Positions 28,248-38,204 are shown, counted from the stretch's first letter. The stretch: DNA of 64,000 nt from Bradyrhizobium sp. LHD-71 (GCF_031157255.1 NZ_JAVIFX010000028.1:1-64000), one strand, 5' to 3'. The notes: generated by a model from the letters alone, not told the origin. Translations and numbers: made by a program.

Positions 28248-29378
28248 TCACTCCAGCGTCGCCAGCAATCCCGCCATCAGTCGGCCGCGTTCGACCAGGC
28301 TTTCGACCTCGATATACTCCTCTAACGTGTGGCCATTGCCGCCACGCACGCCCAGGCCGTCGAGCGTCGGGATCCCCATGGCCCCGGTGAAATTGCCGTC
28401 GGAGCCGCCGCCGGCGCTCGCATGCGGCAATTCGGCGCCGAGCGACTTGGCAATGCTTCGGGCCTTTTCGTACAGCGCCATGGTGCCCGCGTCCGGTTCC
28501 CAGACCGGCCGCGTCACACCGCGGGTCACTTTGAAGGTGACGTCGTTGGTCGTGCCCGACAACGCCAGCATTCGCTCGACGCCGCGATCGAGATCGGCCT
28601 GGCGCTTGGCCATCGACAGCGCTTCGCCTGTGGCGGTCGTGGCAACGCAGTTGACCCATTGTCCGCCATGCACGACGCCGACCGAGAAGGTGCAGTCGTC
28701 CGTGGTCATCGCGTCGATCGCGAGGATCTGCCGGGCCATCTCGCGGATCGCCGAGCGTCCCGCCGACAGCGTTGCGCCGGCATGGCTCGGCCGTCCCGTC
28801 GCCTCGAGGTTGAACCGTGCGATGGCGTAACGTCCAGTGGTGACGCCGTTGTCGGCGCGACCGGGCTCGGGCACCAACACGTATTTGTTGCGTGCGGCCT
28901 CGGCCTCGATGATGTCGCGGGTCGAGGGCGTGCCGACTTCCTCATCCGGCGTGAACAGCACGGTGATCGGCAGCGGCGTGGTGAAGGCGGCGCGCGCCAG
29001 CTGCCGGATCGCTTCGAGCGACAGGTAATTACCGCCCTTCATGTCGTAGATGCCGGGGCCGTAGCACTTGTTGCCCTCGCGCCGCCATTTCAGCTTCTCG
29101 ATGGTGCCGACCGGGTGGACGGTATCCATGTGTCCTGCGATCAGGATGCCAGGCTCGCCCTGCTTGGGATGGGGAAAGCGCGCGCGGATCACGCCGCCGA
29201 AGCCTTGGCGCCCGGCGATGCGTTCGATCGTCGCACCCATGATGGCCATATCCCGCGCTGCGATATCGAGCATGCGGTTCACGGCATCGGCGTCCCAGGT
29301 CGGGCTCTCGCATTCCACCCAGCCGCGCAGGCCCTGGAGCATCGCCTCGGAATCGAAGGGAAGATTGGCTGGATTCAT
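28248..29378 (-). CDS. M20 family metallopeptidase (glutamate carboxypeptidase type)
   Basis: 376 residues. Zinc ligands are visible in LIAGHMDTVHPVG, GPGIYDMKGGNYLSLEA and FTPDEEVGTPSTRDII (the two Glu are the base and a ligand); the dimerisation-domain His is in GRPSHAGATLSAGRSA, and the last His lies in GNGHTLEEYIEV. This matches M20A/carboxypeptidase G2-like enzymes, which remove C-terminal Glu or similar residues. The ATG at 29378 was chosen over an in-frame start eight codons earlier because alignment with relatives begins here. Divergent from the binding-protein gene; its product may process the imported peptide. Confidence 0.9.
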   Translation of the reverse strand: MNPANLPFDSEAMLQGLRGWVECESPTWDADAVNRMLDIAARDMAIMGATIERIAGRQGFGGVIRARFPHPKQGEPGILIAGHMDTVHPVGTIEKLKWRREGNKCYGPGIYDMKGGNYLSLEAIRQLARAAFTTPLPITVLFTPDEEVGTPSTRDIIEAEAARNKYVLVPEPGRADNGVTTGRYAIARFNLEATGRPSHAGATLSAGRSAIREMARQILAIDAMTTDDCTFSVGVVHGGQWVNCVATTATGEALSMAKRQADLDRGVERMLALSGTTNDVTFKVTRGVTRPVWEPDAGTMALYEKARSIAKSLGAELPHASAGGGSDGNFTGAMGIPTLDGLGVRGGNGHTLEEYIEVESLVERGRLMAGLLATLE

Positions 29379-29647
29379 CTCAATGTCTCTCAAGCTTCGC
29401 AAGGTGGAACGCGCATTGCATCGGCGCGGGCAGGACGAGCGGAGAGAGTTGTAGAGCTAAACCGATCCTTGTGGAGCCCGTGCGCACGCCGCGAGGGCTT
29501 GCAGCGAAACCGGATTGACGCGCTCGGCACTGTCTGCAAGTCTTGAAAAGATAAAGGCATTGCATGAGGTTAGTTCGCCCAAAGAACGAACCGGATGCTC
29601 AACCAATAATCTGCCTTTGAACAGTTTCACGTCAGGAGAAACTTTCC

Positions 29648-31255
29648 ATGTTCAACTTCTTGCGCCGGGGGCCTCGCGCGTTCGCCTCCAAACTTGCGCT
29701 GTCGGTCGTCGCGCTGTCCACGGCGATGGCCTCGCCGGTGTTTGCCGCCGGCAAGACCATCACGGCGGTGTTGCATTCGGATTTGCGCATCATCGATCCG
29801 ATCTTCACCACGGCCTACATCACGCGTGACCATGGTTACATGGTTTACGACACGCTGGTCGCCACCGATTCGAATTTCAAGGTCCAGCCGCAGATGGCGG
29901 ACTGGAAGATCTCCGACGACAAGCTCACCTACACCTTCACGCTGCGCGACGGCCTGAAGTGGCATGACGGTGCGCCTGTGACGGCGGAAGACTGCGTCGC
30001 CTCGCTCAAGCGCTGGGCCGCGGTCGACGGCATGGGCCAGAAGCTGATGGACTTCACCGCGAGCATCGAGGCGACCGACGCCAAGACCATCACGTTGAAG
30101 CTGAAGGAGCCCTACGGCCTCGTGCTGGACTCCATCGGAAAGCCCTCGTCGCGCGTCGCCTTCATGATGCCCAAGCGTCTTGCCGAGACGCCGGCGGACA
30201 AGCAGATTCCGGAGCAGATCGGCTCGGGCCCCTTCAAGTTCGTGGCGTCAGAATTCCAGCCGGGCGTGAAGGCGGTCTACGTCAAGAACACCGATTACGT
30301 GCCGCGCAAGGAGCCTGCGAGTTGGACCTCGGGCGGCAAGGTGGTGAAGGTCGATCGCGTCGAGTGGATCACGATGCCGGACTCGCAGACTGCGGTGAAC
30401 GCCTTGCAGTCGGGCGACATCGACTTCATGGAGAATCTGCCGTTCGACATGCTGCCGGTGCTGGAAGCGAACAAGGAGCTCAAGATCGAGACCCTGAACA
30501 AGTTCGGCTTTCAGACGCTCGGCCGGATGAACTTCCTGCATCCACCGTTCGACAACGTGAAGGTGCGCCGTGCCGCCTTGCTGGCGATCAACCAGAAGGA
30601 CGTGCTCGACGCGCTGGTCGGCAACGCGAAGTACCAGAAGATCTGCGGTGCATTCTTCGTATGCGACACGCCGCTCGCGACCGATGTGGGCTCCGAGACC
30701 CTGGTGAAGGGCAACGGCATGGCGGAGGCCAAGAAGGCCCTTGCCGAGTCCGGCTATGACGGCACGCCGATCGTGATCATGGCGCCCGGCGACGTCACGA
30801 CACTGAAGGCGCAGCCGATCGTTGCGGCCCAGCTGCTGCGCGAGGCGGGTTTCAAGGTCGACCTGCAGGCGACCGACTGGCAGACGGTGGTGAGCCGCCG
30901 CGCCAGCCAGAAACCGCCGAAGGAAGGCGGCTGGAACATGTTCTTCACCAACTGGGTCGCGGCCGACGTCTCCAACCCGATCGCCAATCTCTCGATCGGC
31001 GGCCAGGGCAAGAAGGGCTGGTTCGGCTGGGCGGAAGACGCCAAGATCGAGCAGCTCAAGGACGCCTTCGTGCGCACGTCCTCGCTCGACGAGCAGAAGA
31101 AGATCGCCGCCGACATCCAGAAGCAGGCCTATGAGCAGGTGATCTACATTCCGCTGGGGCAGTATCTGCTGCCGAGCGGCTGGCGCAAATCGCTGACCGG
31201 CGTGCTCGACGGCCCCGCGACGCCGGTGTTCTGGAACATCGACAAGACGGAGTAG
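29648..31255 (+). CDS. Periplasmic substrate-binding protein of a peptide ABC transporter (SBP_bac_5)
   Basis: 535 residues. A Sec signal peptide is clear: positive start (FNFLRRGPRAFASK), hydrophobic core and cleavage after PVFA-A. The mature protein shows the cluster-C fold pattern: DPIFTTAYITRDHGYMVYDTLVA, then LRDGLKWHDGAPVTAEDCVASLKRW, which is the family signature. It would deliver peptides or related solutes to the DppBC permease encoded on the opposite strand. AGGAGA lies seven bases before the ATG. The 270-base gap to the M20 gene should hold divergent promoters; no operator was recognised in it. Confidence 0.94.
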   Translation: MFNFLRRGPRAFASKLALSVVALSTAMASPVFAAGKTITAVLHSDLRIIDPIFTTAYITRDHGYMVYDTLVATDSNFKVQPQMADWKISDDKLTYTFTLRDGLKWHDGAPVTAEDCVASLKRWAAVDGMGQKLMDFTASIEATDAKTITLKLKEPYGLVLDSIGKPSSRVAFMMPKRLAETPADKQIPEQIGSGPFKFVASEFQPGVKAVYVKNTDYVPRKEPASWTSGGKVVKVDRVEWITMPDSQTAVNALQSGDIDFMENLPFDMLPVLEANKELKIETLNKFGFQTLGRMNFLHPPFDNVKVRRAALLAINQKDVLDALVGNAKYQKICGAFFVCDTPLATDVGSETLVKGNGMAEAKKALAESGYDGTPIVIMAPGDVTTLKAQPIVAAQLLREAGFKVDLQATDWQTVVSRRASQKPPKEGGWNMFFTNWVAADVSNPIANLSIGGQGKKGWFGWAEDAKIEQLKDAFVRTSSLDEQKKIAADIQKQAYEQVIYIPLGQYLLPSGWRKSLTGVLDGPATPVFWNIDKTE

Positions 31256-31294
31256 GCGGAAGGGCCCCTCGCGCCCTTCATGTTCATCGTTACG

Positions 31295-31324
31295 CGGCGC
31301 CGCTGTCCTCAGCGGCGCCGTTTT
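31295..31324 (+). terminator. Rho-independent terminator of the binding-protein gene
   Basis: A perfect 10-base stem, CGGCGCCGCT and AGCGGCGCCG, with a six-base loop is followed by TTTTCGTTT. It begins 40 bases after the stop codon. Confidence 0.88.
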
Positions 31325-31480
31325 CGTTTGTCTGTCCTCGGCCGGTCGGGATGGTGGACGCCTTTAACTCTTCCAGTTTCCAAGCATTGCCATTTGCTTC
31401 TCTGTTGAAATAGATGTGGCGTCCTTTCGCTTCTCTTTCCTTATTTGATTCCCGTGTCGATCGACTTTGCATTCCAGGCG

Positions 31481-33073
31481 ATGGCCGAAAGGTCGGATCG
31501 CGCGCCGGCACAATGGCGGCGGCCTTTCCTGCGTTGGCTCGATGGTGTCGAGGCCGGCTGGGCGGTGCCGCTTCTCATCGGCTGCTTCGTCGCGATCTGG
31601 ACACTCTATCTGGTCGTCGCCTATGCCGGCGGCGGCCTCCACCCTGATACGCTCGAGGCCTGGACGCTGGGCCGGAATTTCGAGTGGGGCTATCACAAGC
31701 ATCCGCCGTTGAGCGGCTGGGTCGTCGCCGCTTGGACCGCGATCTTCCCGTCCACCGACTGGTCGCTGCAATTGATGGCAATGGCCAATGCCGGGCTTGC
31801 GCTGGTGTTCGTCGATCGTATCGCGCGGCAATTCGTGACTGGGCACAAGCGCGTGCTAGTGCTTTTGCTGCTGATGCTGACGCCGGCCTATCAATTCCAT
31901 GCCCAGCGCTTCAATGCCAATGCAGTGCTGCTCGCGACCTGGCCGCTGGCAACCTGGTGCTTCCTCCGCGCCTTCGAGACGCGCGCCGCATCTTGGGCCG
32001 CCGCGGCGGGATGCACCATGGCGCTGGCAATGCTGGGCAAATATTATTCGATCTTTCTCGTGGCGAGTTTCGCATTTGCGGCGCTGGCCCACCCGGCACG
32101 GCGCGCCTACTTCACCTCGGCTTCGCCCTGGATCTCGACCGTCGTCGGGCTCGCGGCGCTGTCACCACACATCCATTGGCTCGCAACGACGGGAGCATCG
32201 ACCTTCGTCTACGCACTGGTGCACGCAGGCAGCTATGCCGCGATGTCCCTCGGCGAGGCGAAGAACTTCGTGCTCGGGCTCGCGGCGGCGATGAGCGTTC
32301 CGGCCGTGCTCTGGATGTTCATCGCCGGGACGCGGCTGCAGCAGTTTCCGGCCGACTTCGCCGCCATGAGTCCGGGATTGCGGCTTTTGTTCTACGTCAC
32401 GATCGGCACGATCATGCTGCCGGTCTCGACGTCGCTGGTGATGGGCACAGATCTGCCCTCGCTATGGGCGTTGCAGGGGCTGTTCCTGTTCCCCGTTCTC
32501 GTGGTCTGCGGCGCGAGCTACCCGATCGAGCGCTTCTATACGGTCAATCTCACCGTGATCACGGCAGGCGTCGCGCTCGCCGCCGTGCTGGTCGCTGCGC
32601 CGATCCACGCCGCCTACCGCAACGGTCACGGCTACGAGGAAGGGCGCGAATTTTATGCAGAGGCGGCCAGCAAATTGACACGCGAATGGCGCGAGCTGAC
32701 GGACAAGCCGCTCGGCATCGTGAGCGGCGATGATCCGCTGGCCTTTGCCATGGCCTTCTATGGTTCCGACCATCCGCATCATGAACGGGCATTCGACTAT
32801 CAACGCAGCCTGGGCTCGTTGCAGCGGTCGCTGGACCGGGGTTGGGCAGCACTCTGCTTCCGGGGCCAGGATTATTGCAATCGATGGATGCACTGGGTGT
32901 CGGCGCGCGCCGGATACGTCGTCAGGCGGGAGTTCACCGTGCAAGCGTCGCTGGCAGGCAGGCCCGGTGTGACCCGGCAGGTGATTGTCCTGATAGCGCC
33001 GCCGCGGCTTACCGAGGCGGTTCCCGAGAGCGTAGCCGATGATTTCAGCGCCAGCCGGCGGACGCTGGACTAA
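31481..33073 (+). CDS. ArnT/GT39-like membrane glycosyltransferase
   Basis: About 530 residues with some ten membrane segments. The first extracytoplasmic loop holds the GT39/PMT-type acidic motif in HPDTLEAWTLGRNFEWGYHKHPPLSGW, which resembles the undecaprenyl-phosphate-sugar-dependent glycosyltransferases that decorate lipid A, glycans or proteins on the periplasmic side. The C-terminal 170 residues form a soluble domain. The start is uncertain: ATG at 31481 was chosen, but GTG at 31454 and TTG at 31445 are in frame and none has a good ribosome site. It opens the surface-polysaccharide half of the window. Confidence 0.8.
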   Translation: MAERSDRAPAQWRRPFLRWLDGVEAGWAVPLLIGCFVAIWTLYLVVAYAGGGLHPDTLEAWTLGRNFEWGYHKHPPLSGWVVAAWTAIFPSTDWSLQLMAMANAGLALVFVDRIARQFVTGHKRVLVLLLLMLTPAYQFHAQRFNANAVLLATWPLATWCFLRAFETRAASWAAAAGCTMALAMLGKYYSIFLVASFAFAALAHPARRAYFTSASPWISTVVGLAALSPHIHWLATTGASTFVYALVHAGSYAAMSLGEAKNFVLGLAAAMSVPAVLWMFIAGTRLQQFPADFAAMSPGLRLLFYVTIGTIMLPVSTSLVMGTDLPSLWALQGLFLFPVLVVCGASYPIERFYTVNLTVITAGVALAAVLVAAPIHAAYRNGHGYEEGREFYAEAASKLTREWRELTDKPLGIVSGDDPLAFAMAFYGSDHPHHERAFDYQRSLGSLQRSLDRGWAALCFRGQDYCNRWMHWVSARAGYVVRREFTVQASLAGRPGVTRQVIVLIAPPRLTEAVPESVADDFSASRRTLD

Positions 33074-33079
33074 CTTGTG

Positions 33080-33217
33080 TCAGCAATGGCTGTCGCGCAG
33101 CCGCTCGAGCCCCTCGCTCGCGAAAGGCCGCGTAAATGCCGTCTGTCCCACCGGCTCGGAATGCTCCGTCTGCTGCGGTTCCGCGTCGCGATTGTCGTTG
33201 TGGTGGTCCAGTTCCAT
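33080..33217 (-). CDS. Possible small acidic/polar protein (45 residues)
   Basis: Reads MELDHHNDNRDAEPQQTEH at its start and ends RLRDSHC. AAAGG lies eight bases before the ATG, and there is no overlap with the convergent genes on either side (seven bases to the GT39 stop, 53 to the MFS stop). The composition is His/Asp/Glu-rich and no family is recognised. Weakly supported. Confidence 0.33.
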   Translation of the reverse strand: MELDHHNDNRDAEPQQTEHSEPVGQTAFTRPFASEGLERLRDSHC

Positions 33218-33270
33218 ACCGCGGCCTTTCGATTTGCTGCAGTACAACATCGAGCCGGCGCGCTGGTTCC

Positions 33271-34521
33271 TTAGGCGATCGGGCGATGATGCGGCCTGAA
33301 CAGCCGCCCCTTCTCCACCACCAGCACGATCGCGAGCGCGGCGAGCGTGGACAGGAAGAACCCGACCGAGAACGGCAGCAGCGTGCCGTCGAAGCTCTGG
33401 CCGATCGCCATGCCGACCACGATCCCGATCAGCGTCGTGATCGAGCCGTAGAGCGAGGAGGCGGTGCCGGCGATATGGCCCTGCGGCTCCATGGCGAGCG
33501 CGGTGAAGTTGGCGACCATCATGCCGAACGAGAACATCATCAGGGCGGAGAGCACCATGAACAGGGACAGCGGCAGCACGCCGAGGATTTCGGTCAGCAG
33601 CATGACGCCGGCGACCGCGGTGTAAAGCGTCAGGGCCCCGTGCGAGATCACGCGCATGCCGAGCCGCCCGACCAGCCTCGCGTTGAGGAAGCCCGCGATG
33701 GCAACGCCTGCGGCGATCGCCGCAAAGGCCAGGGGGAAATAATGGCCAAGATGGTAGATGCCGGTGAAGACCTGCTGCGCCGAGAACACAAAGGCGAACA
33801 ACGCGCCCATGACACTCCCCGCGGCAATCGCGTAACCGATGGTCTGTCGGTGGGTCACGGTCTGCCGGAAAGCCGCGAGCACGTCGCCAAGCGCCAGCGA
33901 GCGGCGCTCGGACTCGGGCAGGGTTTCCGGCAGGCGCAGCACGCTCCATGCGAGCGCGAGCAGACCGTACAGCGTCAGCACGACAAAGATGCCGCGCCAT
34001 TGCGATACCAGAAGCACTGCCTGTCCGAAGGACGGGGCGACTACCGGCACTGCGATGAACACCATCATCGCGAGCGACATCACGCTCGCCATGCGGCGGC
34101 CGACATAGCAGTCGCGGACGATCGAGGTCGCGATCACCCGCGTCGCCGCGGTGCCAAAACCCTGCAGCGCCCGAGCCAACAGCAGCGTTTCGAACGTGGG
34201 GGCTGCAATCGCGAGCAGGCTCGCGACAGCATAGACCGTCATGCCGCCGAGCAAGACGGGACGGCGGCCGAACCGGTCCGACAATGGGCCCATGATGAAC
34301 TGCCCCGCGCCGAAGCCGATCAGGAAGGTCGACAGCACCAGCTGGAGATGGTTGGCGACAGGAATCTTGAAGGCGGTGCCGATATTGGGCAGCGCCGGCA
34401 GCATCATGTCCATCGCAAGCGGGTTCAGCGCCATGATGGACGCGATCACGATGACGAATTCGGGAAAACCCATGGGACGGTGCCCGGAGGACACCCAATC
34501 GTCGGCATTGACGTCGGACAA
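33271..34521 (-). CDS. MFS drug transporter, Bcr/CflA family
   Basis: 416 residues, twelve membrane helices. The first helix ends with MALNPLAMDMMLPALP and is followed by the DHA1 motif FGAGQFIMGPLSDRFGRRPVLLGG, the standard Bcr/CflA signature; ALQGFGTAATRVIATSIVRDCY is motif C-like. Expected to export drugs or small metabolites by proton antiport. The start is a TTG at 34521 with AAAGGTGAG placed correctly before it; the first ATG, at 34473, has no ribosome site. No regulator gene lies next to it. Confidence 0.88.
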   Translation of the reverse strand: MSDVNADDWVSSGHRPMGFPEFVIVIASIMALNPLAMDMMLPALPNIGTAFKIPVANHLQLVLSTFLIGFGAGQFIMGPLSDRFGRRPVLLGGMTVYAVASLLAIAAPTFETLLLARALQGFGTAATRVIATSIVRDCYVGRRMASVMSLAMMVFIAVPVVAPSFGQAVLLVSQWRGIFVVLTLYGLLALAWSVLRLPETLPESERRSLALGDVLAAFRQTVTHRQTIGYAIAAGSVMGALFAFVFSAQQVFTGIYHLGHYFPLAFAAIAAGVAIAGFLNARLVGRLGMRVISHGALTLYTAVAGVMLLTEILGVLPLSLFMVLSALMMFSFGMMVANFTALAMEPQGHIAGTASSLYGSITTLIGIVVGMAIGQSFDGTLLPFSVGFFLSTLAALAIVLVVEKGRLFRPHHRPIA

Positions 34522-34840
34522 GGAAGCTCACCTTTGAAATCGAGGGCTTTATCCCTTCCAATGCTGCATCGCACAACCCCCGTTTCGGGATGGCTGTCAG
34601 GCGGGGGCAGGGCGAACAAGAATTGGTGTGATATCACCGCTCCTTGCCGGCCAGCGCCCGCAACTCGGGCAATTGCCCCGGCTGGAAACGAGTGATTCAC
34701 CATCCTTCCCAAAGATCGGCGGCCGGTGCGGCCTTTCCGACCGGGCAGGATGAAACCGAAACGCATCCTGTTCACAGTATGGCTGAGACGATGAGGCGCC
34801 GCACCGGCCCGGAAAACCAAGCCAAACAGGGTATTCGCCA
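34522..34840. other. Intergenic region between divergent genes
   Basis: No coding pattern, RNA or repeat could be recognised in these 319 bases. It should hold the promoters of the MFS gene and of the GT87-like gene. Confidence 0.5.
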
Positions 34841-36160
34841 GTGTCCGACATGACTGATGCTGCACGATGGCTGGCACCTTCGGCCGGTACGGCCGCGCGG
34901 CGGAACGTCTGGCTTGCCTGCCTGATCGCACTGACGGCGCTGCTGGTGCTCGGCAATCTCGCCAACGACGCCACGCTCGACCTGAAATATGGCTGGGACA
35001 CCCGCGTCAATTGCGCAGCGGTCGAGGCGCATGCCGAGGGCCGGGATCCCTACTTCGTCAAGAACCTGAAGGGCACCAAGCTCTCTTATCCCTATCTGCC
35101 GGTGACGCTGGACGTCTTCCGCCCCCTCTGCGCCGGCGGCGCTCTGGTCGAGCATTACAGAGGCATCTTTGTCGTCCTCGCCGTGCTCTGTGGACTGATC
35201 TTGCCCGGCCTTGGCCGAGCGCCTTCGAGCGCGCGCGATGTTGCACTCCGGGTGCTCTGCGCGCTCGGCGCGTTCGTCGGTTTCGAATGGGTGGTGGCAT
35301 CTGGGAATTTTGCGATCCTGAGCGGTTTGCTGACCGCGATCGCGCTGAAGCTCTTGCTTCGGCCGCCTCCATCGGACGCCTCAAAGGATCAGGGTTTCTC
35401 GTGGCGCCTCGCCGGCGCCGCGCTGCTCGGCCTCGTCACCTCGTTCAAGCTGGTGTTCTTCCCGGTGCTCGCGGCGCTCTATTTCCTGCCGCTGCCGCGC
35501 GGCCGCAAGCTGGCTTTGATCGCAGTGGCGGCCTTCAGCTTTGGCGTCCCGATCCTGTTATCGAAGCTGCTGTATCCTGACCTGTTCGCAAGCTGGCAGC
35601 TGGCGATGGCGGGGCAGATCCCCGGCCAGCATGTTGTCGATCTCCTCGAGGCCAATCCGTCGTTGCTGCTGCTGGTGCTGAGCGTCATGGACCATGCCAG
35701 GATCGGTGGCGGCAAGCCCGCGCTGTTCGCGGCCTATGCGCTCGCAGCACTCGCGCTCGTGCTGGTGCCGTTCGCCCTGTCCGTCCTGCGCGCGGTCGGC
35801 AGCCGGCCGGAGGGGGAAGGGGGATCGCTTCCGATGCGCCTCGACCGCTGGCTGATGGATCATCCCCGCGTCGCCATGCGGATCACGGTGCTGGCGATGT
35901 TCGCGCTCTACCTCAGCTCGCCGCGCCTCAAGGAATATGCCTTCTTCGAGCTCGCGCTCTATGCCGCGATCCTCGTGGTCGACCTGCCGGCCATGGCGCT
36001 CGCCGCGTTTCTCAGCGTCGGCCTCGCCTTTCCGTCTCTGATCTCGCTTCTCGGGGCGCCATTCGAAGGCAGCTTCATCCTCCTCGTCGTCGCGCTGGTC
36101 TGCTTCTGGATCGTGCTGCTCGATTTTCGCGCGGAGCCCAAGCGCCTCGAGCAGGATTAG
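34841..36160 (+). CDS. GT87-like (DUF2029) multi-spanning membrane protein
   Basis: 439 residues with about ten membrane helices. The first periplasmic loop carries YGWDTRVNCAAVEAHAEGRDPYF, matching the D-x-x-x pattern of GT87/DUF2029 proteins, polyprenyl-phosphate-mannose-dependent mannosyltransferases in actinobacteria. A similar membrane transferase for a surface glycan is likely, but the donor is unknown. GTG at 34841 is used; ATG three codons later is equally possible. It is convergent with the nucleotide-sugar operon, whose last stop codon is 30 bases away across an imperfect hairpin (36167-36189). Confidence 0.75.
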   Translation: MSDMTDAARWLAPSAGTAARRNVWLACLIALTALLVLGNLANDATLDLKYGWDTRVNCAAVEAHAEGRDPYFVKNLKGTKLSYPYLPVTLDVFRPLCAGGALVEHYRGIFVVLAVLCGLILPGLGRAPSSARDVALRVLCALGAFVGFEWVVASGNFAILSGLLTAIALKLLLRPPPSDASKDQGFSWRLAGAALLGLVTSFKLVFFPVLAALYFLPLPRGRKLALIAVAAFSFGVPILLSKLLYPDLFASWQLAMAGQIPGQHVVDLLEANPSLLLLVLSVMDHARIGGGKPALFAAYALAALALVLVPFALSVLRAVGSRPEGEGGSLPMRLDRWLMDHPRVAMRITVLAMFALYLSSPRLKEYAFFELALYAAILVVDLPAMALAAFLSVGLAFPSLISLLGAPFEGSFILLVVALVCFWIVLLDFRAEPKRLEQD

Positions 36161-36189
36161 TTGGTTCAGGCGAGGATAGCCTTCGCCTG

Positions 36190-37137
36190 CTAAGCTGCTT
36201 GTTCCGACAAATAAGCCGCGTAAGCCAGCTTGAGACCCTCCTTGAGCGGCGTTCGCGCCTGCCATCCCAGCTCGGCAATCCGACTCGTATCGAGCAGCTT
36301 GCGCGGCGAGCCGTCGGGACGCGACGTGTCGAAGACGATCTCGCCGCGATAGCCGACGGTGTCCGCGATCTGGCGGGCAAGTTCACCGATGGTGACCTCC
36401 TCGCCGGTGCCGATGTTGACGAGCTCGGAGCTCGAATAAGTCTTGATCAGGCGCACGCAAGCATCCGCCATGTCGTCAACGTATAGAAATTCACGCTTCG
36501 GTGCACCCGTCCCCCAGACGGCCACGCGTGCTGCGCCGGATAGCTTGGCTTCGTGAAAGCGGCGTATCAAGCCGGCCATCACATGGCTGTGCTCGGGATG
36601 GTAGTTGTCACCGGGGCCATAGAGATTGGTTGGCATGACGCTGATGAAATCAGAGCCGTATTGGCTTCGATAAGCCTCCACCATCTTGAGGCCGGCGATC
36701 TTCGCTATCGCATAGGGCTCATTCGTCGGCTCGAGCGGGCCGGTCAGTACCGAATCTTCGCGCATCGGTTGGGCGGCGAGCCTCGGATAGATGCAGGAGG
36801 AGCCCAGGAACATGAGCTTTTCCGTGGCGTTCAGATGCGCGGCATGAACGATGTTCGCGGCAATGGCGATGTTGTCGTAGATGAATTCGGCGCGCAGAGT
36901 ATTGTTGGCAACGATTCCGCCGACCTTGGCCGCGGCCAGAAATATCACCTGGGGGCGCGCTTTGGAGAACCAGGCGAAGACCGCCGATTGGTCCCGCAGA
37001 TCGAGCTCCTTTCGCTCGATGGTCAACAGTCGAACATCTTCCTGCTCGAGCCGGCGGACAAGCGCGCCGCCGACCATTCCCCGGTGGCCAGCGACAAAAA
37101 CGCTCTTTCCCTTCAACTCAAACGGCACGTTCGCCAT
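36190..37137 (-). CDS. GDP-L-fucose synthase-like epimerase/reductase
   Basis: 315 residues of the Fcl/WcaG type. NADP-binding [14 protein letters not shown] lies at residue 18, the SSCIYP motif supplies Ser/Cys, YAIAKIAG gives the Tyr-Lys pair, and [28 protein letters not shown] is a strong Fcl signature. Fcl converts GDP-4-keto-6-deoxymannose to GDP-fucose by 3,5-epimerisation and reduction; relatives in the same subfamily (ColC, WcaG-like enzymes of Campylobacter heptose pathways) act on 3-deoxy or heptose analogues. No GDP-mannose 4,6-dehydratase (Gmd) is in the window. As the last gene of an operon with gmhA and a hddA-like gene, a heptose substrate is plausible but unproven. Confidence 0.9.
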   Translation of the reverse strand: MANVPFELKGKSVFVAGHRGMVGGALVRRLEQEDVRLLTIERKELDLRDQSAVFAWFSKARPQVIFLAAAKVGGIVANNTLRAEFIYDNIAIAANIVHAAHLNATEKLMFLGSSCIYPRLAAQPMREDSVLTGPLEPTNEPYAIAKIAGLKMVEAYRSQYGSDFISVMPTNLYGPGDNYHPEHSHVMAGLIRRFHEAKLSGAARVAVWGTGAPKREFLYVDDMADACVRLIKTYSSSELVNIGTGEEVTIGELARQIADTVGYRGEIVFDTSRPDGSPRKLLDTSRIAELGWQARTPLKEGLKLAYAAYLSEQAA

Positions 37138-37212
37138 CGGCGTTCCCTCGCTGACGTCTAGACCACCTCGGGCGAGCGAGTCAGGATCTTTGACCAGCCC
37201 ACCGGTCGATGG

Positions 37213-38151
37213 TCAAATATTCGCATAGATGCTGTTCTTGATCATGACGAACCCCTTCAGGAGTTCCTGGATGCCATCATCCAGCGAAACATTGGGGCGA
37301 TATCCGGTCTTCTCGACCTTCGCGTTGGAGACGATGTAGTTGCGCTGGTCGGGGTCGCGGCCTACCTCGGCATCCACAAAACAAAACTCAGGGACGAATT
37401 TCTGGATGTGTTCGCAGAGTTCCTTCTTGGATACGTTCGCGTCTGAAAGGCCAACATTGAAGATCTGGCCCTTCATGTTCTCGAAGTTTTCAAGCCCGTG
37501 CTCGAAGACCCGTGCGACGTCGCGGACATGAATATAGTTGCGCTTGAAATGTCCCTCGAAGAGGACGACAAAACGGTCGTTTGCCGCGCGGTAGACGAAG
37601 TCGTTGACCAGCAGGTCGAGACGCATGCGGGGGGACATTCCGAACACGGTCGCCAGCCGGAAGCTGATGACGTTCGGATGCTCCATCAGCTCTTTTTCAA
37701 CGGCCACCTTGTCGATTGCATACTGCGAGATCGGCCGGAGCGGAGAGTCTTCCGTGCAATAGTTGTTCTCGTCGCCGGAGCCATAGGCGCTGTTCGTGGT
37801 CGGCATGATGATCCGCTGATTGCGGGACACATGCTTCAACATCATCGTTATGGCGTCGTGATTGGTCGTCTTGGCTCCAATGGGATCCCGGCTGCACAGC
37901 GGAGCTCCGACCAATGCCGCGAGAGGAAAAATGACGTCGGCCTTCTTCAGGAGCGGCAGCGTGGTCTGTTCGCTGCGGATGTCACCCCGAACCACGCTGA
38001 AGCCTTCGTGATGGCAGCACTGGTTGAGACTGGACTGCTTGAACATGAAATTGTCCAGCACGGTCACTTTGTGGCCAGCGTCCAACAGTCGGGGAACCAG
38101 GGTTGATCCGATATAACCGGCGCCGCCAGTCACGAGAATGTTGTAGCTCAT
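37213..38151 (-). CDS. NAD-dependent nucleotide-sugar epimerase/dehydratase
   Basis: 312 residues of the extended SDR family. The cofactor motif is NILVTGGAGYIGSTLVPRL; the active-site set is TTNSAYGSG and YAIDKVAVEKEL (Tyr-x3-Lys). RNYIHVRDVARVFEHGLEN is the usual substrate-side segment. The sequence NSAYGSGDENNYCTEDSPLRP resembles GDP- or dTDP-sugar dehydratases acting in LPS clusters; whether it dehydrates or epimerises cannot be decided. The ATG at 38151 was taken because the conserved Rossmann strand starts directly after it. It follows gmhA by 53 bases. Confidence 0.85.
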   Translation of the reverse strand: MSYNILVTGGAGYIGSTLVPRLLDAGHKVTVLDNFMFKQSSLNQCCHHEGFSVVRGDIRSEQTTLPLLKKADVIFPLAALVGAPLCSRDPIGAKTTNHDAITMMLKHVSRNQRIIMPTTNSAYGSGDENNYCTEDSPLRPISQYAIDKVAVEKELMEHPNVISFRLATVFGMSPRMRLDLLVNDFVYRAANDRFVVLFEGHFKRNYIHVRDVARVFEHGLENFENMKGQIFNVGLSDANVSKKELCEHIQKFVPEFCFVDAEVGRDPDQRNYIVSNAKVEKTGYRPNVSLDDGIQELLKGFVMIKNSIYANI

Positions 38152-38204
38152 ATTGGGGGGCTTCCCTTGTTCTGAATGGCCTGAGTTCGCGTCTACAGCG
38201 TCCG

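Noticed and set aside
36167..36189. Hairpin between the GT87-like gene and the Fcl-like gene as a terminator
   Set aside because: The stem CAGGCGAGG/CCTTCGCCTG is imperfect and neither side has a T run, so it was not listed as a terminator.
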